A stretch of DNA of 64,000 nucleotides from Theropithecus gelada (taxonomy: Eukaryota > Chordata > Mammalia > Primates > Cercopithecidae): the NCBI RefSeq assembly GCF_003255815.1, contig NC_037680.1, positions 9,294,583 to 9,358,582 of the forward strand, given 5' to 3'. The position numbers and the translations under genes are program-made. The notes under the pieces are model-generated. The model was not told the origin of the DNA and searched no databases. It saw only the letters and a list, made by a program, of their open reading frames with translations. Of the stretch, positions 21,555 through 33,439 are shown piece by piece (within the stretch, counting starts at the first letter, position 1; the number at the start of each line of letters is the position of its first letter).

Positions 21555-21865
21555 GAGCAAGTGTTCCCACTTTTATGTTCGGGGGCAGTGTAAATTGGTA
21601 CAATCACTTAGATAAACACTTTGACGGTATCTCGTAAAACTGAACACTACATACTCTAAAACTCAGCAATTATATTCCTATGTATATTTCTTCCCAAAAT
21701 GCATGCTGCCCTATACCAGAATACACACCAAAGAATGCTTACAGAAGTGTTGTTCATAATAGTTCAAAATGGAAGCAACTCAAGTATCTATTAAGAACAG
21801 AATGAATAATTAAATTACAGTATATTAACACAATGGAATACTATTTCATTGTCTAAAATACGCTG
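21555..21865 (+). mobile_element. L1M-type LINE 3' part (segment 1)
   Basis: 'gtaaattggtacaatcactt', 'cagcaattatattcctatgt', 'gttcataatagttcaaaatg' and 'acaatggaatactatttcat' are in the order of the 3' portion of older L1 elements. The element resumes after an LTR at about 22375. Confidence 0.8.
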
Positions 21866-21989
21866 GATCCATGGATCCACCATTTGAATACATTTGGGAT
21901 TCTGGCAGCTCTAATCATCAAAGTTTGGTGAAAACGATGCCATGTGTCCTCGTTCATAAAAGGACATGTATTCATGAAAGGGCATGTGT

Positions 21990-22370
21990 TTCTGTCCAGT
22001 GCTGCTGAAACGCTTACTCTTGGAGTATTGAGCCACTTGTAAGAAATTTGACTCGCCTGACACCACCATGCTTTAAGGAAGCCCCAGTTATATTAGTAGA
22101 CACTTGCAGGCACGCTGATTTGTAGTGTTTGCTGCATCATCTTAGCCCAGCTGCTGGACATGTGAATGAGGAAGACTTCAGGTAATTCTAGTCCCCAGAC
22201 ATTTGAGCCTTTTCAGGTGATACCCCAGACATTATGAAGCAGAGACAAATCTCCAAGCTGTACTTTGAATTCCCAACACACAGAATCTATGAACATAATA
22301 AAACAGTTCCTTCTGTGTCAGTTAGGAGTAGTTTGTTATACAGCAACAGAGAACTGGAACAACTGTACCA
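21990..22370 (+). mobile_element. MLT1-type MaLR LTR
   Basis: 'gctgctggacatgtgaatga', 'cacagaatctatgaacataa', the signal-like 'aataaaacagttcc' and the end 'ggagtagtttgttatacagc' are characteristic of the 3' half of MLT1 LTRs. The 5' boundary is unclear. Confidence 0.7.
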
Positions 22371-22374
22371 ACAA

Positions 22375-22805
22375 AACTGTGTGCAGAAACACACTGCAAC
22401 ATGGATACATATATCATAAAGCAAGTTAAATATAAAAATAATAAACAATGATACAATTTTTAATAGAAAATTCAAAAAGAAGTTAGAAAATGTATATTAT
22501 TTGTGAGTGCATATAAACCAAAATAAGGAAGTGATTACTGTAACAAAAATACAGTTACATAGAAGTAAGTTCTAGTATTCAATAGCACAGCAGGGAAATT
22601 ATAGTTAAAAAATATTTATTGTATATTTCAAAATAGCTGGAAGAGAAGAATCATAATGTTCCCAACACAAAGACAAAATAAATGTTTGAGGTGATGGATA
22701 TCCCAATTATCCTGATTTGATCATTACACATTGCATACTGTTATGAAACTGTAAGACATATCCCCCAAATACATACAACTATTATGTATCAATAAAATAT
22801 CAACA
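22375..22805 (+). mobile_element. L1 (L1MA/L1PB-like) 3' UTR (segment 2)
   Basis: 'gttctagtattcaatagcac', 'tttattgtatatttcaaaat', 'tgttcccaacacaaagacaa', 'gtttgaggtgatggatatcc' and 'cctgatttgatcattacaca' form the well-conserved end of this L1 group. It probably belongs with 21555-21865, separated by the MLT1 LTR. Confidence 0.88.
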
Positions 22806-22809
22806 CAAT

Positions 22810-23635
22810 TACGTGTACAAAAGACAAAATGATTTTGATCAGAAATACCTGTCCCTCCTGCTTCTAGGTAAAGATAATGTTCTATTTATTGATCACTTTG
22901 ATAATAACTACACGAGTGTTCACCTCACAACAATTAGTTAAGCAGTGTATTTATGCTTTATGCACTTTCTCATATGTGCATTATGTTACATAATTTAAAA
23001 AATGTTTAAGAAAAGATCGTTCTGTCTTCTGGGTAAAATATGTCTCCAGCAAGAATGTGAGGAAGTAGGAAAATTAGTTGCCCGACTGATTCTGTACTCA
23101 GTGGGAAGGATGCTGTCGACTTATACTAACTGTGCAGATGGTGAGAGGAGATTGGTTTTAAAATATTTTGGAAGAAGAGAGAATGGGATTTCCTGTTGGG
23201 TTAGATGGGGCTAAAGAGCTCAATAAACAAAAAGAAAGGAGAATCAAGACAGATTATAATTTTTGACTCAAGCAATTGGTTGCATTGTGACACTATTGAC
23301 TGACATTATTACTCATTTCAATATTACCAACTATCATATGGTTTTATTGTAATATGCCTAATTTTTCTGATATGTGCTTTTGGGGTTAGAAAATATGTAA
23401 AATTAAAAGTCTGATGATAACTTGCTCAGATTATTAACACAAGTTAATATCTTCCTGATAACTCATTAAGATTTAAGAACAAGTTCTTCGACTCACACTT
23501 ACACGTATCATTCCGAGGTATTACGACAAAAAGGCAATATAATGAAAAGAAATAAGCAAACTTCCCTATAGCTTCTGAGGTATAATTCAATTTATTCATT
23601 TTGTTGAGAATAAGTCAAAATGGTTTAGTAAGAAA
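22810..23635. other. Unassigned AT-rich sequence
   Basis: No repeat or gene is recognised; one 70-codon frame (23002-23214) has no supporting features. Confidence 0.4.
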
Positions 23636-23640
23636 AGAAT

Positions 23641-23850
23641 AGTTAGGCTTGGATTCTAAAATTGTAAATCAAATTTTACCATTAACTAGCTTGGTAGTCT
23701 TAAGCAAGCCATTCAAACTTTCTGAGGTGTAGCTTTATAATATCAAAAGGGGATAATAATTCATGGCTAGTTTCAACTGCAAATATTTTTGTGAGAATCA
23801 AATCAACCTTTAAAGTAGTTTGTAATGTCGACATCATTCAGAAATAAAAA
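23641..23850 (+). mobile_element. MIR SINE, sense
   Basis: 'taccattaactagcttggta', 'cttaagcaagccattcaaac', 'ggggataataattcatggct' and 'tgagaatcaaatcaacc' follow the MIR consensus order. Confidence 0.7.
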
Positions 23851-24089
23851 TATGTTATTGTAAGGAATCCTAGTTGAGTCTAAACTAGATGGCTAGTGAA
23901 TCTGGAAAGCAAAGAAACTCTGAAGGTATCCATTTGCATCAATTAATTCCCTGACATGGATAATTTTGTTTATTTCCAGAGGAGTGATCTGCATAGAAGT
24001 GCCTGGGCATAGGTGGGAGGGGACTGGAAATAGTGGAGAATGAAAAAGATAGGCTTTTAGTGGTTCTCACTCAGCCTGGTCTTGACCCC

Positions 24090-24490
24090 TTTCACAAAGA
24101 GATTGTCGTGTCTACCAAAAGTCTCCAGTTTCCCCTCCATGAGGGTACATGATAGAACTGTACTTCCTGGACCTTCCCCTGACCCTAAGTGGGGTCATGT
24201 GATAATTATGACTAACATGTTGTAAGTGAAAGTGCAATGTGTCACTTTCAGGTCAAGCATTTAATTGTCCTTGAAATAGTTCCCTTTCTCTCTGACATAG
24301 GGAGCAGCAGAATTTTAGGTGAGAGCTAATCCACTCACTTTGGTCTCTGAGTGTCTCACACAAGCAGAGCTCCTTTGTTAACACCTGAGAGGCATTTTGT
24401 GAGAGAAACAAAACAAAACAAAACAAAACAAAGTTTTTTTGGTTTTAAGCCACTGAGATTTGTGGGTAGCATAATTTAGCCAGACTTAGT
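24090..24490 (+). mobile_element. Possible MaLR/ERVL LTR remnant with (AAAAC)n
   Basis: 'ggttttaagccactgagatt' followed by 'gtgggtagcataatttagcc' resembles the terminal segment shared by many MLT1/ERVL LTRs. The sequence before it ('gtggggtcatgtgataatta') is LTR-like. An AAAAC pentamer run lies at 24404-24433. Confidence 0.45.
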
Positions 24491-24800
24491 TGATATATGA
24501 GAGAAGGGCTAGTGTTAAGTACTGAAAGTGTTTGTTTATATTAGGTTTTCTGTGTGTCTGGGCCAAGCATCTGCTGCAGGGGACAGGTAACCAAAAACAA
24601 TTTAGTTAAGAGGAGAAGTTGCCCAAACCTCCTCCATTGCCCCAAAGTTCATAGTACTGCTCTGGGAACTTTCAGCACAAGAGCGGCTTCCTAAAGAGCA
24701 CTAGTGTGTCCAAAGGAGAAGGTAGTAGAATGCCCAGCACTTGAGAAGCAATGCTTTTGAGTTTTCGTGAAGGGCAACTACTAAATGTACATATTCTTGG

Positions 24801-25154
24801 TGTATTAGTCTGTTTTAACACTGCTAATAAAGACATACCCGAGACTGGGAAGAAAATAAGGTTTACTTGGACTTACAGGTCCACATGGCTGGGGAGGCCT
24901 CAGAATCATGTCAGGAGGCAAAAGGTACTTCTTACATGGTGGCAGCAAGATAAAATAAGGAAGAAGCAAAAGTGGAAACCCCTGATAAACCCATCAGATC
25001 TCATGAGACTTATTCACTATTATAAGAATAGCATGGGAAAGATCAGCCCCCATGATTCAATTACCTGCCCCTGGGTCTCTCCCACAACATGTGGGACTTC
25101 TGGGAGATATAATTCAAGCTGAGATTTGGGTGGGGCCATAACCAAACTATATCA
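24801..25154 (-). repeat. 3' LTR of the antisense THE1
   Basis: On + it reads 'tgtattagtctgttttaaca' to 'ccaaactatatca', the reverse complement of a THE1 LTR. A short C/T-rich stretch beside it (about 25155-25170) is where the polypurine tract should be. Confidence 0.93.
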
Positions 25155-26722
25155 TTCCTCCCTGGCCCTTCCAAATCACATGTCCTCACATTTCAAAACC
25201 AATCATGCCTTCCCAACAGTCCCACAAAGTCCTAACTCCTTTCAGCATTAATCCAAAAGTCCAGAGTCCAAAGTTTCATCCGAGACAAGGGAAGTCCCTT
25301 CTGCCTATGAGCCTATAAAATCAAAAGCAAGCTAGTTACTTCCTAGTTACAATGGGGATATGTGTATTGGGTAAATGTAGCTGTTTCCATGGGAAACAGA
25401 ATAAAGGGATTACACGGCCAGATGCAAGTCTGAAATCCAGCAGGGCAGTCAAATTTTAAAGCTCCATAATGACCTCCTTTGACTCCAGGTCTCACATCCA
25501 GGTCACGCTGATGTAAGAGATGGGTTCCCATGGTCTTGGACAGCTCTGCCCCTGTGACTTTGCCTCCCACCTGGCTGCTTTCTCAGGCTGGTGTTGAGTG
25601 TCTGCGGCTTTTCAGGTGCACGGTGCAAGCTGCCGGTGGATCTACCATTCCGGGAGGATTGTGGCCCTCTCTCTTCTCACAGCTCCACTAGGCAGTGCCC
25701 CAGTAGGGACTCTGTGTGGGGGTTCCAATCCCACATTTCCCTTCCGCACTGCCCTAGCAGAGGTTCTCTATGAGGGTCCCACCCCTCCAGCAAACTTTTG
25801 TCTGGGCATCCAAGCATTTCCATACATCATCTGAAATCTAAGTAGAGTTTCCCAAACTTCAATTCTTGACTTCTGTGCACCCACAGGCTCAACACCACAT
25901 GGAAGCTGCCAAGGGTTGGGGCTTCCACCCTCTGAAGCTACAGCCCCCACAGCCCAAGCTGTACATTGGCCCCTTTCAGCAGTGGCTGGAGCAGGTGGAA
26001 CATAAAGCACCAAGTCCCTAGGCTGCACAGAGAACAGGAACCCTGGACCCAGCCCATAAAACCACTTTATCCTCCAGGGCCTCTGGGCCTGTGATGGGGA
26101 AGGCTGCCGTGAAGGTCTCCGACATGGCCTGGAGACATTTTCCCCATGGTCTTGGGGATTTACATTAGGCTCCTTGCTACTTATGCAAATTACTGCAACC
26201 AGCTTGAATTTCTCCCTAGAAAATGGGTGTTTCTTTTCTATCCACATAATCAGACTGCAAAATTTCCAAATTTTTATGTTCTGCTTCCCTTATAAACTGA
26301 ATTCCTTTAACAATACCCAAGTCACCTCTTGAATGGTTTGCTGCTTAGAAATTTCTTCTGCCAGATGCCCTAAATCATCTTTCTCAAGTTCAAAATTCCA
26401 CAAATCTCTAGGGCAGGGACAAAATGCCACCAGTCTCTTTGCTAAAACATAACAAGAGTCACTTTTGCTCCAGTTCCTAACAAATTCCTCATCTCCATCT
26501 GAGACCACCTCAGCCTGGACCTTATTGTCCATATCGCTACCAGCATTTTGGGCAAAGCCATTCAATAAGTCTCTAGGAAGTTCCAAACTTTCCAACATTT
26601 TTCTCTCTTCTTCTGAGCCCTCCAGTCTGGTCCAATCTCTGCCTGTTACCCAAGTTCCAAAGTTGCTTCCACATTTTTGGGTATCTTTTAAGCAATGCCT
26701 CACTCTACTGGTACCAGTTTAC

Positions 26723-27082
26723 TGTATTAGTCCATATTCATGCTGCTGATAAAGACATACTCAAGACTGGGAAGAAATCGAGGACTAACTTTAATTGGAC
26801 TTAAAATTCCACATGGCTGGGGAGGCCTCAGAATGATGGTGGGAGGTGAAAGGCACTTCTTACATAGCAGTGACAAGAGAAAATAAGGAAGAAGCAAAGG
26901 GTGGAAACTCCTGATAAATCCATCGGATCTCTGAGACTTATTCACTATCACGAGAATAGCATGGGAAAGACCGATCCCCATGATTCAATTACCTCCCCAT
27001 GAGTCCTTTCTACAACACGTAGGAATTCTGGGAGATAGAATTCAAGTTGAGATCTGGGTGGGGACACAGTCAACGCATTTCA
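26723..27082 (-). repeat. 5' LTR of the antisense THE1
   Basis: On + it reads 'tgtattagtccatattcatg' to 'caacgcatttca', aligning with 24801-25154 throughout. The adjoining 'ggtaccagttta' (26711-26722) is the primer-binding-site region. Confidence 0.93.
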
Positions 27083-27089
27083 TTCGGTG

Positions 27090-28440
27090 ATTCCTGAAAA
27101 ACATCTAGGGGAAAAGTTAAGTTCCTCAGTGGTTAAGAGTTACCATAATTTGAACACTTATGTTAATGTGACCATATTTGAACTCATGATAGGTGATGCT
27201 TAGAAGAATTGAAGAATGGAATTATTATTATTTACCCTTGAAAAAATTATAAACTTACTTGGAAAAAAAGATCTTAAGAATCAGGTACTCCTCCTTGTCT
27301 CCTTGGTGAGAGCATAATGATTTAACATACAAAGAAAACTAAGAAGAATATACAAAAAGTGGCAATGAGGCAACTAGCAAATTCCTGACTCCCATGGTCT
27401 CTTCATTTCATTTATTTCCCTTGGGAGCTCACTCATCTAAAATCTAGGAGCAGTCAGTTTTCGTTATTGACCCACAGCACTCAATAACCCAGAAAACCAA
27501 CCTTGGTTATTTCATTCTGGCCATTAGACTTCTAAATGTTCTGTGGGTTATTCCAGATCATAAAAAGAGCAGGGAAGAGGATAGAATCCTACTAATGAAG
27601 TGATATTTATAGATTTTATTTTTAATACAAGAGGCTAATTATCCACAGAGAAGATACATCTCTGATCTACCAGAATACCAGGCTATATTTAGTTATACCA
27701 GATGACAGGGCAGAAAAAGTTATTTGGGGATGTAATCAAACTACATTTAAATATTTAAAAAGGATAAATACCTTCATCCCTTATTACCTATATTTACACT
27801 TGCCCTCTCACTTTTAAATTATGCACAACTGTGAAACATCCTTCCTGAACCTCATGGCTGATTATCTTCCCAGTTTATGTATTTAAGATATTGGCCACTA
27901 GATAATTTATAGTTTTTTACTTCTTGTTAAATTTACATAAAATATTTGTCTTTACCGGGCTGACACATTAAATGACAAGCAAGTAATCCTGGACTGATTC
28001 TTTAGCTTATTAACTCTTCTATTTCTAATGCCATATTAATAATTAGAATTAGAGAAATTGAGTGAACTGCAGACACCTAGAGACATTTCTACATGTTCTC
28101 TGTTCACACAGCAAGGTAGAAATTTGGGAACTGATAAGTTGAATCCACATGAAAAAGCAGTTCCACTATTAATATTTCAGTCTTTGGTCCTTATGCAACA
28201 AGTAGTTTCATGTACATGAATCCAAGCATCTGAACAGAAAAAAAAGGAAAAGAATAGAAGTAATATCTATGTGCTTGATCCACATGAGGCTGAATAATTG
28301 GCAAGATTCTAAAATTCTTTCTTATCATAGGCAGAGCAAATAACACCCATCCCTTGTGGGCCCTTGTCTTTATTCTATTGAAGAGAAATATTATGAAATG
28401 AGAAGGGAACTAACATCCGAGAGCTTAATGGATTCTGGGT
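27090..28440. other. Unassigned, largely unique AT-rich sequence
   Basis: No gene or recognisable repeat. No frame of useful length. Confidence 0.45.
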
Positions 28441-28444
28441 ACTA

Positions 28445-28610
28445 TATTCAGTTCTTTATTTGTATCATCTAACTTAATATTCACAATAAACTTCAATGAT
28501 GCAGACATTATCTTTCCTACTTCATACATTAACAAACAGGAACACAAAGAGGTTGCAGGCAGTCACACAAATAGTTTTATAGAGCCAGACTCCAAACCCC
28601 ACGTAGTTTA
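28445..28610 (-). mobile_element. MIR SINE, antisense
   Basis: 'catctaacttaatattcaca', 'gatgcagacattatctttcc', 'aacaaacaggaacacaaaga' and 'ggcagtcacacaaatag' follow the antisense MIR order. Confidence 0.75.
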
Positions 28611-28763
28611 ATTCCCAAGTTTATTTTTCTCTTTACACCACAGAGGTGCTCTTGAAGGGGAATTGGGGTCCAGACATCACTGCCTGTAGTTTCCAACGCT
28701 TTTAGTATCAATTACACCCCCTAGAATCATTCATCATTTGTTTTCTTCTATCTTCTGTACCTT

Positions 28764-29057
28764 TTTTTTTCTTTTGAGACCGAGTCTCACTCTGCCGCCC
28801 AGGCTAGAGTGCAGTGGCACAATCTTGGCTCACCACAACCTCCACCTCCTGGGTTCACGCCATTCTCCTGCCTCAGCCTCCCTAGTAGCTGGGACTACAG
28901 GCACCCGCCACCACGCCTGGCTAATTTTTTGGGATTTTTAGTAGAGACGGCGTTTCAGCATGTTAGCCAGGATGGTCTCGATCTCCTGACCTCGTGATCT
29001 GCCTGTCTCAGCCTCCCAAAGTGCTGGGATTACAGGCATGAGCCACCGCACCCGGCC
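28764..29057 (-). mobile_element. AluY-like SINE, antisense
   Basis: A full-length inverted Alu with the Y-type 'gttcacgccattctcctgcc' and 'gatctcctgacctcgtgatc', ending 'gagccaccgcacccggcc'. Flanking ttctgtacctt (28753-28763, and from 29061) is the target-site duplication. Confidence 0.93.
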
Positions 29058-29214
29058 CTTTTCTGTACCTTTCATAAAGATGTGATTTATTTTTTAATCC
29101 CCATTTTTTTCCTCATGCTCTTAAATACATCTAAAACTTCTCTGAGATTTTTTTCTAATACATATGATTTCCTTGGTAGTCACTAAGGAAAATGGAGATG
29201 GCTGCAAAATACTG

Positions 29215-29405
29215 TACAAGGGCAGTAACTTCAGGATCACATAAGACCTGGGTTCAAATTCTGATGGTTTCTATAACTACCTGAGGGTAAACTTACTTAC
29301 CTTTTCAAGCTTCAATTATTTCATGTATAAAACTGGAGAAGCAACATGTACCTTTCAGCATCATGAGGATAAAATCTGATCAGGCTGGCAAAATGCACAT
29401 TCTCT
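29215..29405 (+). mobile_element. MIR SINE, sense
   Basis: 'aagacctgggttcaaattct', 'cttcaattatttcatgtata' and 'catcatgaggataaaatctg' match the MIR order. Confidence 0.7.
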
Positions 29406-29419
29406 CTAGAAGAACAGTA

Positions 29420-30880
29420 ACAATCAGTCCCCTTCTCTAATATGTGAGATGATATAATACATCCAGTCTAGGACACTGTATGTATTTTCATGTGTCTGTC
29501 AGAATGTCTTCCTTGTAAGACTCTTTTGTGCTATTCTCTTTGTTCTGTGACTGATTTCTAGCCTAATTTTAGCATTCCTTGTATGTGAAGTGTTTGTATT
29601 TTTGAGATGTTTGTATTCAGAATGCTGATTAAAATAAGTATACAAAATCAGTGTTCTAGAAAAATAAAACACATTATCTGGAATGTATAAAAAGTAATTT
29701 ACATATTTCTCTGGTTAATTAAATGTTTCTTTCTTCCTATCATTCCTAGCTGATTAACCTCTACATTAATAACTTTGTTATTAATGACTATCTTTTAATC
29801 CCAGCTTAATTTCAACATTATGGATGTTTCCCTTTTACTCGATCACCAGTTCAAGATTTTCTTTTTGCCCTTTGTTTCAATAATTTCATTTAATCGTGTA
29901 TAGCCACATATCATGTGGTTTGAATTTTGCACTTACATCATTTATGGATTGTGCTGACAAGAAATAAACAACTGAAGTACCTACACCTCATTTTCTTCTA
30001 AGCATAGTGAAGGGAAGTGTGTTAAATTGTGCTGTGCAAAATAACAGAGGTTTGTACATTCCTCATATTCAAGGTTTTGCTTTGCCTTCTCAAAATGCAA
30101 GATTCTCATCTACCCCATTCAAATTATATTAAATGAAGAATGATTCAAATAGTGCCAGCTGCCAATTTAAATTTCAAATGGAAACCTGCTCATTTGCTGA
30201 CTCTTCATTCACTCCTCTTCCTTCCCCCACCTTTTTCCTACTCGTTTTCCAATTTATTTTAAAGCTACTTCATAGGTATTTCTCAGGGGAGATGCAACTC
30301 GAAGTGAGTAGGGCCTTTGAGTCAAAAACTGCTTCCATATTTTTCCCTGTGCAAAAACAAAATCTAGTTGCTTGCCACTGATCACAGACAAACCTCAAAT
30401 AACACTAGATTGTGTTAAAAAATGAGCACCCCCATTCCATAATTAAATTGCTCAGAAATAGGCAAATATCTTTTCTCTATTTTTTTCCCAGCCTAAAATT
30501 TAAACACAATTGAAACTTGAAAGAAAACATACATGGATTCAGGAAAATGGAATTCTCATGAAGCTTTTGGAACTGTATCTTTACTGTCTGTGTGTTTAGT
30601 CTAAATACTGTACACCTGGTGGTGATCACAATGAACTGTCAGTTTCTGAATAGTTAAGGTATGATCCTGTGAATGAGGAGGCAGCCCTACTAATTCTATT
30701 TTCTCTTAGGATTCAAAGAGCAGCGTGCATTGTGTGTGCTATAGATGACCTTGAAAAGAGGTTGGGGTTAGTTTTAATGCAGTCAGTTGAGACACAAATT
30801 AAACTTTAGGAAAGAGAGATAATGCAATCCGCAAATGAACTGCAACACTGTACTCTCCATTTATCTCGGACATTTATTCT
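29420..30880. other. Unassigned, largely unique AT-rich sequence
   Basis: No repeat or gene is recognised; an 82-codon frame at 30133-30381 has no domain-like content or splice context. Confidence 0.4.
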
Positions 30881-30898
30881 TTAATATATATATATATA
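30881..30898. repeat. (TA)n run
   Basis: About nine TA units directly next to the tail of the following Alu. Confidence 0.9.
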
Positions 30899-31191
30899 TT
30901 TTTCTTTTGAGATGGAGTTTTGCTCCTGTTGCCCAGGCTGGAGTGCAATGGCACGATCTCGACTCACTGCAACCTCCGCCTCTCAGGCTCAAGTGATTCT
31001 CTTGACCCAGCTTCCTGAGTAGTCGGGATTACAGGCATGCACCACCATGCCTGGCTATTTTTTTGTATTTCCAGTAGAGACAGGGTTTCACCATGTTGAC
31101 CAGGCTGGTCTCAAACTCCTGACCTGAGGTGATCCGCCCGCCTCGACCTCCCAAAGTGCTGGGATTACAGGCGTGAGCCACTGTGCCTGGC
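30899..31191 (-). mobile_element. AluS-type SINE, antisense
   Basis: Inverted full-length Alu from 'ttttcttttgagatggagtt' to 'ccactgtgcctggcc', S-type ('cctgaggtgatccgcccgcc'). The flanks share 'taatata', possibly the target duplication. Confidence 0.92.
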
Positions 31192-31204
31192 CCCATAATA
31201 TAAA

Positions 31205-31500
31205 CTTTTTTTTTTTTTTTGTAAATTTAAGTATAATACAAAAATGGAAAAGTGAACAAATATTAATTTTCCAGTAAGATGAATTTTGACAAGGTGAGCA
31301 CATCTATGTAACCAGAACCCAGAGCAGGAAACAGGGCATGTCTATAACCTTCACATTCTTCTCCTCGTGCCCCTACCCCTGTCACTGTCATGCCCTTTAA
31401 GGGGGCCTACTCTCCTGACTCCCAGCACCACACTTTAGCTCTGCTTATTATTGACCTTTACGCAAATGCAATCCTGAGATGTGTAGCCTTCAGTGCCTGA
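31205..31500 (-). mobile_element. L1M-type LINE fragment, antisense
   Basis: After a T run (about 31208-31220), 'gaattttgacaaggtgagca', 'tatgtaaccagaacccagag' and 'cctcgtgcccctacccctgt' follow the antisense 3' UTR of L1M elements. Confidence 0.65.
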
Positions 31501-31614
31501 GATCCCTTATTCTCAGTTTGGGTAAGAAAAAGAAGAATAAACAAACTGATTTTTTTTTCCTGTCATTTACTGGGCAACAGACCCCTTAGTTACAAGTCCA
31601 ATTCTCATTCTTCT

Positions 31615-32130
31615 TCTCTAATAAACTTTTAAATTTTATGATTCCTTTAGCTTTACAGAAAAGTTGTAAAAATAGTACAGTGATTGCTAGTATATCACCT
31701 TCTGATTTTTCCTAATGTTAACATTTTACATTACCATGACACATTTATCAAAACTAAGAACTAACATTGACCCAGTACTTTAAACTTCAGGTGTTCCTCA
31801 TATTTCACTAATTTTTCCATGAATGATCCCCACGCCACCCTTTTGCCCATCCTGGGACTACATCCTGGATACCACCTGGCACTTCCTCATTGTGTTTACT
31901 TAGACTTGGCTGGCCTTCAGTGGTTTCAAGACCTTGACAGATTGAGGAATACTGGTTAGATATTTTGTAGACTGTCAATTTATGTTTGTCTGTTGTTTTC
32001 CTTGTGATTAAACTGGAATTATAGGTTATGGAAGAATATCTCAAAGGGGAAGTTCACAGAATGACAAGGAGCCTATTATATCAATATAACATTCTGGTGA
32101 TGTTAATCCTTATTGGTTTGGTTAAGGTAG
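31615..32130 (-). mobile_element. L1M-type LINE fragment, antisense
   Basis: 'cagaaaagttgtaaaaatag', 'cctaatgttaacattttaca' and 'ctaacattgacccagtactt' are in the order of a common L1M 3' UTR region in antisense. The later part is less certain. Confidence 0.6.
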
Positions 32131-32139
32131 TATTTACCT

Positions 32140-32555
32140 ACTTTCTCCATGACAAAAATACCCTTTCTCCCCCTTTCATACTATATTCTTTGGCAGCGAG
32201 TCACTAAATACATGCCCCACTCAATGTTAAGATAGGAGCACAGGAATTATATTGCATCTCCTGGGTACCAGAGGGGACAGAATCTACCTACAAAATCTTC
32301 CTGTAAGGATGACTTGTCACTTTTCTTTCATTTATTTATTTATGAAGTCATTTCTTTACATCAGTATGGCCTCATGTATATTTATTTTATACCTCAGATT
32401 GTAATCTAGAACGATGTTATTTATTTTGTTGCTCCAGTTGTTCAAACTTTAGTTGTTAAGAAATTCTGGTGTCCCTTTGCCATACTATTATCCTTACTTA
32501 TTTACTTATTTATTGAAGACTTCCTTACTTTTTGACACAGATCTTCTTGTTAATG
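32140..32555. other. Unassigned sequence
   Basis: No repeat or gene is recognised; it may continue the preceding L1M. TTTA-type simple steps occur at about 32331-32343 and 32499-32512. Confidence 0.35.
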
Positions 32556-32559
32556 CTCC

Positions 32560-32690
32560 AATGTTATCTGGTAATGCTGACTGTCATTTAAAAAGTAGAA
32601 TTGAGGCTTATAGTAGGTCTGTAACTTGCCCAAGATCACCCAGGGAGTAAATGGTAGAACTCACTTTAAACCCAGAAACTCTGATGATCA
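32560..32690 (-). mobile_element. MIR SINE fragment, antisense
   Basis: 'gtctgtaacttgcccaagat' then 'cacccagggagtaaatggta' and 'taaacccagaaactctgatg' follow the antisense MIR 5' half. Confidence 0.7.
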
Positions 32691-32699
32691 AATCTTTAA

Positions 32700-33435
32700 G
32701 TTCTTGTCAATACATCACCTGCCTCACAACACACTTAGGGATAACTAAGGTCCCGAACTCAAGCAAGGACAACCTCATCACTAAACATCAGATAGTAAAC
32801 TCTGAAACAACTTTCTGGTCTTGGTTCCTCTGGACATAGGATGGAGACTGTTGGCTACCTAGATTTACATTAATCTTGAAAGTTAAAATTAATTTAAAAA
32901 TAGGGAAAGCCCTGGCCTCTTTTGCCAGTTTGGTATTCTTGTGGGCATGCTGAGGTCACTGAAAACTAATCGTGACTTGCTTTTTGTTTCTCATTCTCTT
33001 TTATCCTCTTAGGTATGTAGACTGTTGAGTTATATAGCTCTTCAAGTAGAGTTCTGTGATCAAACCACCTAAGCCTCTGGCTATTTTTGTCTCCATTACC
33101 ATTTTCAGCCAAGAGAAGGGGTTAATTTTTAGAAGGTGACTTCACAGAGACTCTGGTCCATCGGTTACACATTTAAACAGGCATTGTTTTTAGCTGGCCA
33201 AAACACTGGACCTAAACTCAGGTTGGTTGAATTGCCATGTTAGAAATAGTCACAAGAGAATCTATCACCTGCACACAGGAAACAGCCATTTACGGTTATG
33301 AGTCAACACAATTTTCCTAAAAGGAACATGCAAAATGCTCACATTGGGGCATGTATACAAAATATGTACAGTAAGCATATAATGCTATACAGCTAAACGA
33401 CATGGAAGTTAGGGGAACCAGCCCTTCCTGTACAG
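32700..33435. other. Unassigned sequence
   Basis: No repeat or gene is recognised; the part from 33340 on may belong to the following DNA transposon. Confidence 0.4.
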
Positions 33436-33439
33436 TCAA

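Larger units (their letters stand above)
24801..27082 (-). mobile_element. THE1-type MaLR provirus, complete LTR-internal-LTR, antisense
   Basis: LTRs at 24801-25154 (3' LTR) and 26723-27082 (5' LTR) enclose about 1.57 kb of THE1 internal sequence homologous to the copy at 6402-9364. The longest frame (25768-26247, minus) lies inside this relic; it has no recognisable intact gag or pol domain. Candidate 5-bp target duplications cttgg (24796-24800) and ttcgg (27083-27087) match only 3/5. Unlike the 6.4-kb copy it has no large nested insertion. Confidence 0.93.

Noticed and set aside
25768..26247. Longest open frame in the window (159 codons, minus strand) as a gene
   Set aside because: It lies wholly inside the internal region of the antisense THE1 provirus, and the other THE1 copy has the homologous stretch broken differently. 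There is no recognisable intact domain. It is a relic frame.
27083..27087. Firm 5-bp target duplication for the antisense THE1
   Set aside because: cttgg and ttcgg match at only three of five positions, which is too weak to claim.
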